The position numbers and the translations under genes are program-made. DNA of 13,301 bases from Fidelibacterota bacterium (GTDB lineage: Bacteria; Fidelibacterota; UBA2242), in the NCBI GenBank assembly GCA_023133185.1, contig JAGLWX010000381.1, positions 1 to 13,301 of the forward strand. Direction: 5' to 3'. The notes under the pieces are model-generated. The model had not been told where the DNA came from, ran no database searches, and worked only from the letters and a program-made list of their open reading frames with translations. Each line of letters opens with the position of its first letter. The stretch's first letter is position 1. This document shows positions 7,573 to 13,301 of the stretch, piece after piece.

Positions 7573-7598
7573 AGATTTTATAAATTAAGGGAGTTTTT

Positions 7599-9272
7599 AT
7601 GTATCCAGAATATATGATTGAGTCTATTAAAAAAGTCGAAGAGACGAGACCTAGGCGTTTAGAAAAGTCAAAGAAATACGGTAAAGAAGTTTTTCCCCAC
7701 ATGACTGATAAGGAAAGGGGCGAAATTCTATCGAAATTTCATCCCGATTATAAAGCAGGTGCACGTAAAGAAGTTCGTGTAGGTCCTAATAAAGGCGAAA
7801 TATTAACAACCGAAATTTCAGACCTATTAGAATCCTATTCGCGAATTAACCCGAAAGATTTCAACCTTGACAAAATCGATTATGAAACTGATGTTTTGGT
7901 GATTGGCGCTGGTTCGGCAGGGATGGCGTCGGCACTCATAGCTGCGAAGAATGGAAGCAACGTTCTAATCGCTACGAAATTGAGACTCGGTGATTCAAAT
8001 TCTATGATGGCAGAAGGAGGAATTCAAGCGGCAGACCAACGCGATGATTCACCTACTATTCACTATCTCGACGTAATTGGGGGCGGGCATTTCGATAATA
8101 AACCAGAATTAGTTAGGGCGCTTGTATCTGATGCACCGGAATCTATAAAATGGTTGGAAGAATTAGGAGTTATATTCGATAAAAATCCCGATGGTTCGAT
8201 GTTAGTGAAATCGGGCGGAGGAACTTCCCGGAACCGAATGCATTCTTGCCGAGATTATACCGGAGCCGGTATTTGTAGAGTGCTGCGTGATGAAGTTTAC
8301 AATTTACCTGATAAAATAAAATATATCGAATATTCTCCGGTTGTTGAACTTATACTTGACGATAATGGTCAAGCCGTTGGAGCTGTGATCTATCACCTCG
8401 AGACAAAACAATACTCAATTATAAAAGCAAAATCAACCATAATGTCAACCGGTGGATTTGGAAGGTTACATATTAGAGGTTTTGAAACGACGAATCACTA
8501 TGGTGCAACGGCAGATGGGATTATTCTTGGCTATCGAGTAGGTGCTAAATTATTATTTATGGATTCTGTTCAATATCATCCGACCGGTGCAGTATATCCT
8601 GAGCAGATAGTCGGTTTCTTATGCACGGAAAAAATCAGAGCTCTCGGCGCTCAACCTGTAAATGTTGATGGGGAATTGTTCGTTTATGCTATGGAACCGC
8701 GAGACGTTGAAGCCTCTGCTTTTATTCGCGAATGCTTAGAGCGGAAAAATGGAATTACAACACCATCCGGATTATGCGGAATTTGGCTTGATTCTCCACT
8801 TATCGATCAGATTAGCGGGGAAGGAACGATTGACAAGAATCTTCCGGGTATGGTCAGGCAATTCCGCCGTTTTGACATTGACATCCGAAAATATCCGATG
8901 CTTGTCTATCCAACATTACATTATCAGAATGGCGGAATTGAGATAAATGATAAATGTGAAACAAATATCCCAGGACTCTATGTAGCGGGTGAAACTTCCG
9001 GTGGAGTTCATGGGAGAAATAGACTGATGGGAAATTCTCAGTTAGACCTTATAGTATTTGGGAAGCGCGCAGGTTTGAATGCATCAAAGCGTGCAAACAA
9101 TGGAGTGAAAATTGGAAAACTTTCTTTAGAGCATATCTACGATTATGAAAAGGAAGTTGCCGATTTAGATATTAACAGGAGGAAAATCGCTCCGATATTG
9201 CTTCCCGATTATATTCCCGAGCATGTAAAACAAAAGCAGATAACTGCTGAATATTTTGGAACTTTAATATAA
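7599..9272 (+). CDS. Fumarate reductase/succinate dehydrogenase-like FAD subunit with N-terminal extension
   Basis: A 557-residue flavoprotein. The FAD Rossmann motif GAGSAG lies at 103-108, SNSMMAEGGIQAA at 133-145, and the C-terminal FAD-contact region (GRNRLMGNSQLDL) at 472-484. Residues matching the fumarate reductase active site by motif are His327 (QYHPTG), Glu344/Arg347 (TEKIR), Arg368 (EPRDV), His441 (LHYQNGG) and Arg475, which supports a C4-dicarboxylate or close analogue as substrate. The usual TEGxRGEGG loop is altered to TEKIRALGA, so the substrate may not be fumarate. About 95 residues precede the FAD motif where classical FrdA has roughly ten; they are charged, with no signal peptide. 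AAGGGAG at 7587-7593 supports the start. It pairs with the Fe-S subunit upstream and ends 11 bp before mvhG, which ties it to the hydrogenase/Hdr system. Confidence 0.87.
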   Translation: MYPEYMIESIKKVEETRPRRLEKSKKYGKEVFPHMTDKERGEILSKFHPDYKAGARKEVRVGPNKGEILTTEISDLLESYSRINPKDFNLDKIDYETDVLVIGAGSAGMASALIAAKNGSNVLIATKLRLGDSNSMMAEGGIQAADQRDDSPTIHYLDVIGGGHFDNKPELVRALVSDAPESIKWLEELGVIFDKNPDGSMLVKSGGGTSRNRMHSCRDYTGAGICRVLRDEVYNLPDKIKYIEYSPVVELILDDNGQAVGAVIYHLETKQYSIIKAKSTIMSTGGFGRLHIRGFETTNHYGATADGIILGYRVGAKLLFMDSVQYHPTGAVYPEQIVGFLCTEKIRALGAQPVNVDGELFVYAMEPRDVEASAFIRECLERKNGITTPSGLCGIWLDSPLIDQISGEGTIDKNLPGMVRQFRRFDIDIRKYPMLVYPTLHYQNGGIEINDKCETNIPGLYVAGETSGGVHGRNRLMGNSQLDLIVFGKRAGLNASKRANNGVKIGKLSLEHIYDYEKEVADLDINRRKIAPILLPDYIPEHVKQKQITAEYFGTLI

Positions 9273-9283
9273 AAGGAGATTAT

Positions 9284-10264
9284 ATGGCAAAACCAAAAGT
9301 AGCGTTCTATTGGTGTGCATCTTGTGGTGGATGCGAGGAAGCAGTAATTGACCTTGCAGAAGATATCTTAACTGTAACTGATGCAGTTGATATTGTTTTT
9401 TGGCCTGTTGCTCTTGATTTTAAAAAGAAAGATGTCGAGGCAATGCAAGATAATGAAATTGCAGTATCTTTCATCAATGGTGCAATAAGGACAAGTGAAC
9501 AGGAAGAAATGGTAAATCTTTTGAGGAAAAAGTCAGGGTTAATTATTGCCTTCGGTTCGTGCGCCCACATAGGCGGGATACCGGGGCTGGCAAATTTCTC
9601 GAACAGAGAGGAAATTTTTGATTATGTTTATACGAAAACTCCTTCGACAATGAATCCGGCGAAGACGACTCCTCAAACGAATACAGTAGTTGACGGTTAT
9701 GAACTTGAGATACCTGAATTTTACAATACTGTGAAAACTTTAGACCAAACTATCGATGTTGATTATTACCTTCCCGGCTGTGCACCACCGCCAGATTTAA
9801 TTATGAATGCTGTGATGGCAATTCTAAAGGGTGAACTTCCGGAAAAAGGTGCTGTGCTTGCACCGGATAAATCCTTATGTGACACTTGCCCGAGGAATGA
9901 TTCGAAGCCGGAGAAATTGATGATGAAAGAAATTAAACGACCTCATACAGTAGAAATGGATCCGGAAAAATGTTTCCTTGCAGAAGGAGTAATCTGTCTC
10001 GGTCCTGCTACACGTTCAGGTTGTGGTGAACGCTGTATCAATGCGAATATGCCTTGTAGGGGATGTTTTGGACCGGTTAAAGGTGTTTCAGATTTCGGTG
10101 CAAAATCGCTGTCGGCTATTGCATCGATAATGGGCATTGAAGGCGAGGAAAATATGACAGATGAAGATATTCAGAAATTGGTTGATCAGATTCCTGATCC
10201 GGCGGGTCTTTTCTATATGTATAGCTTACCTTCATCGTTATTGAGAAGGAAAGTGATGACATAA
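9284..10264 (+). CDS. mvhG: [NiFe]-hydrogenase small subunit, MvhG-like (group 3c)
   Basis: A full-length 326-residue small subunit. Proximal-cluster cysteines are in CASCGGCE (Cys11/14/17), FGSCAH (Cys93) and LPGCAPPPD (Cys166). Cys199/Cys202, Cys230, Cys238, Cys247, Cys251, Cys258 and Cys261 supply two further Fe-S clusters. No twin-arginine signal is present, so the enzyme is cytoplasmic, as expected for MvhAG. The protein should carry electrons from the NiFe site to MvhD and HdrA. AAGGAG (9273-9278), directly after the preceding stop, supports the ATG. A shortened paralogue lies at 2069. The large subunit normally follows at once; here a 296-bp gap with an insertion-sequence remnant intervenes. 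Confidence 0.94.
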   Translation: MAKPKVAFYWCASCGGCEEAVIDLAEDILTVTDAVDIVFWPVALDFKKKDVEAMQDNEIAVSFINGAIRTSEQEEMVNLLRKKSGLIIAFGSCAHIGGIPGLANFSNREEIFDYVYTKTPSTMNPAKTTPQTNTVVDGYELEIPEFYNTVKTLDQTIDVDYYLPGCAPPPDLIMNAVMAILKGELPEKGAVLAPDKSLCDTCPRNDSKPEKLMMKEIKRPHTVEMDPEKCFLAEGVICLGPATRSGCGERCINANMPCRGCFGPVKGVSDFGAKSLSAIASIMGIEGEENMTDEDIQKLVDQIPDPAGLFYMYSLPSSLLRRKVMT

Positions 10265-10304
10265 ATCCATGGGGATGATTGGATGGAAAGTAAATTTGAA
10301 CATA

Positions 10305-10508
10305 TGTATCATCCTGAAATAGGTTGACACAGACTAAGGAGAAAAGAGAATGTCAACCAAGACTTATTATCGTTACAGTAATGCCTTTAAACAAAAAGTA
10401 ATCAAAGAGATTGAAGACGGCTTGATAAGTATTGCAGAATACGGAAAAAAGAATTATGATTAGTATCTCATTCAAACATTCAACTTAAAAAAACGTAGAT
10501 ATACTACA
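10305..10508 (+). mobile_element. Decayed IS3-family insertion sequence remnant between mvhG and mvhA
   Basis: The 10305-10330 stretch begins TGTATCATCCTGAAATAGG and ends in GGTTGACAC, which looks like the left terminal repeat of an IS3-family (IS150-type) element. A transposase OrfA fragment follows at 10350. A possible right end runs back from TACA at 10505-10508, where the reverse complement begins TGTAG and later reads AAGTTGA. That would make a remnant of about 200 bp with most of the transposase lost. I see no flanking target duplication, so the right boundary is tentative. An 8-bp inverted repeat (10495-10502 and 10514-10521) overlaps the proposed right end. Confidence 0.55.
10350..10463 (+). 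pseudogene. Truncated IS3-family transposase OrfA fragment
   Basis: ATG at 10350 with AAGGAG at 10336-10341 opens a 37-residue frame. It reads MSTKTYYRYSNAFKQKVIKE and then IEDGLISIAEYGKK before a stop. The FKQKVIKEIEDGLISIAE segment matches the start of the helix-turn-helix domain of IS3-family OrfA transposases, which usually run on through a conserved YGI...IQRW segment. Here the frame is lost just after the ISIAE stretch, leaving about a third of OrfA and no OrfB. It cannot encode an active transposase. The start signals are intact, so a short peptide could still be made, presumably without function. Confidence 0.65.
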
Positions 10509-10560
10509 TGAAAATATCTACTACTGCTAATTAAACTTTAATCAAGATAAGGGGGCAAAA

Positions 10561-12024
10561 TTGGGAAAAAGAATAACAATTGATCCGATTACAAGACTTG
10601 AGGGTCACGGAAAAATTGAAATATTTCTTAATGAGGAAGGAAATGTGGAAAGAGCCTTCCTTCAAGTTCCCGAATTGCGAGGATTTGAAAAATTTTCTAT
10701 AGGACGTATGGCAGAAGAAATGCCGAGAATTACACCCAAAATCTGTGGTGTATGTCCGACTGCTCACCACATGGCTTCGGGAAAAGCGTTGGATGATCTT
10801 TTCAACGTTGAACCGCCCCAAGCAGCTAAAAAAATCAGAGAATTGGTAAATTCAGCTTTTATGGCGGAAGACCATACGCTTCATTTCTTCTTTCTTGGAG
10901 GACCAGATTTTATTGTCGGTCCAACTGCTGAAGCAGGAACGAGGAACATTCTGGGCGTTATTCAGAAAGTTGGACTTGAGGCAGGTAAGAAAGTTATCGA
11001 CATCAGGAAAAAATTAAGAGGAATTATTACAAAACAGGGCGGTCGAGTTATTCATCCTGTTTGTAATCTTCCCGGCGGTGTTTCAAAAGGTGTTACCAAA
11101 GAAGATAGAGATGAATACATTCAAATTGGAAAAGAAGCCATTGAATTTTCAAAGTTCACTCTTTCGGCATTTAAAGACATCGTACTCAAGAATAAGGAAT
11201 ATGTCGATTTAATTGTTGGTGATATTTATAAACACAGCACCTATTATATGGGACTTGTTGATGAGAATAACAAGGTGAATTTTTATGACGGCAAAGTGCG
11301 AGTGGTTGGCCCGGAAGGCAATGAGTTTGTAAAATTTAAACCTGATGAATATTTAGAGCATATTGAGGAACACGTCGAACCATGGAGTTATATTAAATTT
11401 CCATACCTGAAGAATGTCGGCTGGAAAGGATTCGTCGATGGGAAAGATAGCGGTGTCTATCGGGTAGCGCCTCTGGCGAGATTGAATGCATCTGACGGAA
11501 TGGCAACACCATTAGCCCAAGCTGAATACGAGCAGTTGTATGAAACTCTCGGAGGAAAACCTGCACACAACACCTTGGCATATCACTGGGCAAGACTTGT
11601 CGAACTTCTTTATGCTTCTGAGAGACTATTAGAACTGGCAAAAGATGATGAGATACTTGACCCGAATATTAGGACAATTCCAACATCATTACCTGATGAA
11701 GGTATCGGTGTCGTCGAAGCGCCGAGAGGCACGCTTTATCATCATTATAAATCCGATAAAAATGGAATTCTCACTGATGTAAATTTAATCGTTGCGACAG
11801 TAAATAATTCCGCAGCTATGTGCATGTCTATCGAAAAAGCAGCAAAAGGAGTTATTAAAAATGGTAAAGTATCCGATGGATTGTTAAATATGGTAGAGAT
11901 GGCTTTTAGAGCTTATGACCCCTGTTTGGCGTGTGCTACGCATTCGCTTCCTGGTCAAATGCCGTTAGAAGTAAAAATTCGCGACATAAAAACTGGTGAA
12001 GTAATAAAAACTTTTAGAAGATAA
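10561..12024 (+). CDS. mvhA: [NiFe]-hydrogenase large subunit, MvhA-like (group 3c)
   Basis: A complete 487-residue large subunit. It starts with TTG: AAGGGGG ends 5 nt upstream and the product begins MGKRITIDPITRLEGHGK, as family members do. The NiFe ligands are Cys62/Cys65 (ICGVCPTAHH) and Cys455/Cys458 (DPCLACATH). Cleavage after His461 by the endopeptidase encoded at 6235 would release a 26-residue tail. The motifs and the MvhD/HdrA neighbours point to group 3c (F420-non-reducing, Hdr-linked) hydrogenase. It catalyses H2 oxidation or proton reduction in the cytoplasm. The 296-bp gap with an IS remnant upstream means mvhA may have its own or an IS-derived promoter. Confidence 0.95.
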   Translation: MGKRITIDPITRLEGHGKIEIFLNEEGNVERAFLQVPELRGFEKFSIGRMAEEMPRITPKICGVCPTAHHMASGKALDDLFNVEPPQAAKKIRELVNSAFMAEDHTLHFFFLGGPDFIVGPTAEAGTRNILGVIQKVGLEAGKKVIDIRKKLRGIITKQGGRVIHPVCNLPGGVSKGVTKEDRDEYIQIGKEAIEFSKFTLSAFKDIVLKNKEYVDLIVGDIYKHSTYYMGLVDENNKVNFYDGKVRVVGPEGNEFVKFKPDEYLEHIEEHVEPWSYIKFPYLKNVGWKGFVDGKDSGVYRVAPLARLNASDGMATPLAQAEYEQLYETLGGKPAHNTLAYHWARLVELLYASERLLELAKDDEILDPNIRTIPTSLPDEGIGVVEAPRGTLYHHYKSDKNGILTDVNLIVATVNNSAAMCMSIEKAAKGVIKNGKVSDGLLNMVEMAFRAYDPCLACATHSLPGQMPLEVKIRDIKTGEVIKTFRR

Positions 12025-12109
12025 TGCTTACTTATTCCTTTTATAATTTTGTTGTGAGTTATTTCCATTTTTTATGTAATTATAAAATATTTAATATTAA
12101 GGAGGAGAA

Positions 12110-13301
12110 ATGAATGTTAACATTAAAAAATTAGTAGATATTGTAGGGAAAGAAAATGTAAGGTCTGACTCTGCCGATCTTTTGGTTTATGGTTCGGATT
12201 CATCGGTTCACGAGGCGCCGGCATCAGCTGTTGTAAGACCTGAAAATGTCGAACATGTTCAGGGAATTGTTCGTTATGCAAATTCAAATAAAATACCAAT
12301 AATACCCAGAGGTGCAGGTTCAGGAATGTCCGGACAGGCTGTCCCGATAAATGGCGGCATCGTTTTGGATATGAAAAAGATGAACCATGTTCTTGAAATC
12401 AATCTCGCAGATGTTTATTGTAGAGTCGAACCGGGTGTCGTGGATGATGATTTAAATCGACTTTTAAAACCTTACGGTGTATTTTATCCTCCCACACCAG
12501 CATCAAGTAGAGTGGCTACGATTGGTGGTGAAATTGCTAATAATGCAAGTGGTGTGAGGTCTGTTAAATATGGAGCCGTTCGAGATTATGTTCTCGGGAT
12601 GAAAGTGGTGTTAGCTAACGGAGATTTGGTAAATATTGGTGCCAAAACCAGAGTCGAGGCTTCTGGTTATCAAATTGAAAGACTTATGGTTGGTTCTGAA
12701 GGAACTCTGGGAATAATAGTAGAGGCAACCTTGAAGTTCGTTCCTATTCCTAAATTTAGATGTATGGGTATTGCAAAATATAACAAGCTTGAGGAGGCAG
12801 GCGATTCAATTGCTGAAATTATGGCGAGTGGTTGTCAGCCCTCTTTATTAGAATTGATGGATAATGTTGCAATAACTGCGGTGAATAAAGCGATGAATTT
12901 GGGGCTTCCTGATGTAGAAGCTATTTTAATCTTCGAAGCTGATGGAATGGTTAAAGAAGCGGTTGATTTTGAAGTGGAAAAAATAAAAGCAGTTTGTGAA
13001 AAACACAATGGCTTTGGAATCGAATTAAGCTACGATGCAAAAGAACGTACACGAATTTTTTCAGGAAGGAAAAAATTATTTCCATCTTTATCGAGATATA
13101 GAGATGGTTATGTATGTACTTCATTAGCGGATGATATGGCAGTTCCTTATTCTAAAATGGCAGAAACAGCTCATAAAATACATGAAATTGCTAAAAGAAA
13201 TAATGTTATTATGACTGCTTATGGACATTGTGGTTCAGGGTGTATGCATACAAAGATATTGATGGACCCTTCGAAAAAAGAGCAGTGGGATGACGCAAGA
13301 C
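12110..13301 (+). CDS. glcD: GlcD-like FAD-linked oxidase, D-2-hydroxyacid (lactate/glycolate) dehydrogenase type (3' partial)
   Basis: An open frame from ATG 12110 to the window edge (397 codons) that has no stop inside the window. GGAGGAG at 12101-12107 precedes it. The N-terminal FAD-binding (PCMH) domain shows PRGAGSGMSGQAVP (66-79), PTPASSRVATIGGEIANNAS (128-147) and GSEGTLGII (195-203). The C-terminal substrate domain includes GHCGSGCMH (372-380), where relatives commonly have GHxGDGNxH; both histidines remain but the Asp and Asn are Ser376 and Cys378. Family members oxidise D-lactate, glycolate or other 2-hydroxyacids, often passing electrons to a CCG-type Fe-S protein. About 60 residues are probably missing. 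Its place after the Hdr-hydrogenase genes suggests coupling to them, but the 85-bp spacer could hold a separate promoter. Confidence 0.88.
   Translation, partial: MNVNIKKLVDIVGKENVRSDSADLLVYGSDSSVHEAPASAVVRPENVEHVQGIVRYANSNKIPIIPRGAGSGMSGQAVPINGGIVLDMKKMNHVLEINLADVYCRVEPGVVDDDLNRLLKPYGVFYPPTPASSRVATIGGEIANNASGVRSVKYGAVRDYVLGMKVVLANGDLVNIGAKTRVEASGYQIERLMVGSEGTLGIIVEATLKFVPIPKFRCMGIAKYNKLEEAGDSIAEIMASGCQPSLLELMDNVAITAVNKAMNLGLPDVEAILIFEADGMVKEAVDFEVEKIKAVCEKHNGFGIELSYDAKERTRIFSGRKKLFPSLSRYRDGYVCTSLADDMAVPYSKMAETAHKIHEIAKRNNVIMTAYGHCGSGCMHTKILMDPSKKEQWDDAR

Noticed and set aside
10283..10327. Short frame starting ATGGAAAGTAAATTTG just after mvhG
   Set aside because: Only 14 codons and running into the IS-like left end; nothing recognisable.
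12025..12109. Promoter upstream of the GlcD-like gene (TTGTTG at 12049 and a TATGTAAT near 12073)
   Set aside because: Poor match and AT-rich background make such matches common; not enough to annotate.

Overview
The window is a dense, one-directional cluster (every real gene is on the + strand) for soluble, flavin-based electron-transfer machinery. It encodes two heterodisulfide-reductase-like (Hdr) modules, one complete [NiFe] hydrogenase of the methyl-viologen-reducing (Mvh, group 3c) type, a fumarate-reductase-like FAD/Fe-S pair and a GlcD-type FAD dehydrogenase. DNA is AT-rich, Shine-Dalgarno sites are clear, GTG and TTG starts occur, and spacing is operon-like. This fits an anaerobic, H2-cycling bacterium, probably of a little-cultured fermentative or syntrophic lineage. 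I cannot name the phylum from sequence alone. A methanogen looks less likely because of the GlcD and FrdA-like partners and an IS3-type remnant, but no gene here is strictly domain-specific.

Region 1 (1-2380), module A: the C-terminal end of an HdrA with a fused MvhD domain (cut by the window edge), then HdrC and HdrB. It ends in a shortened paralogue of the hydrogenase small subunit (103 codons against 326). The fused MvhD domain has lost three of the five cysteines seen in the stand-alone MvhD of this window.

Region 2 (2443-6693), module B: HdrC, HdrB, full-length HdrA, stand-alone MvhD with all five cysteines, and a hydrogenase-maturation endopeptidase.

Region 3 (6886-12024): an iron-sulfur subunit with one [2Fe-2S] and two [4Fe-4S] motifs, an FAD subunit with fumarate-reductase-like active-site residues, then MvhG and MvhA. 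MvhG and MvhA are normally adjacent; here 296 bp separate them, holding a decayed IS3-family insertion sequence. Region 4 (12110-edge) is a GlcD-like FAD oxidase that runs off the window.

Likely joint function (inference): MvhAG oxidises or evolves H2, and MvhD passes electrons to the FAD of HdrA. HdrA bifurcates or confurcates between ferredoxin and a second acceptor reached through HdrC/HdrB or through the FrdAB-like pair. The FrdB-like protein looks like thiol:fumarate reductase subunit B (TfrB) without its CCG half, and the separate HdrB proteins could supply that half. The locus is therefore a candidate H2/ferredoxin/fumarate (or related oxidised substrate) bifurcating complex. Module A appears to have been uncoupled from hydrogenase by loss of cysteine ligands and truncation of its own MvhG copy.
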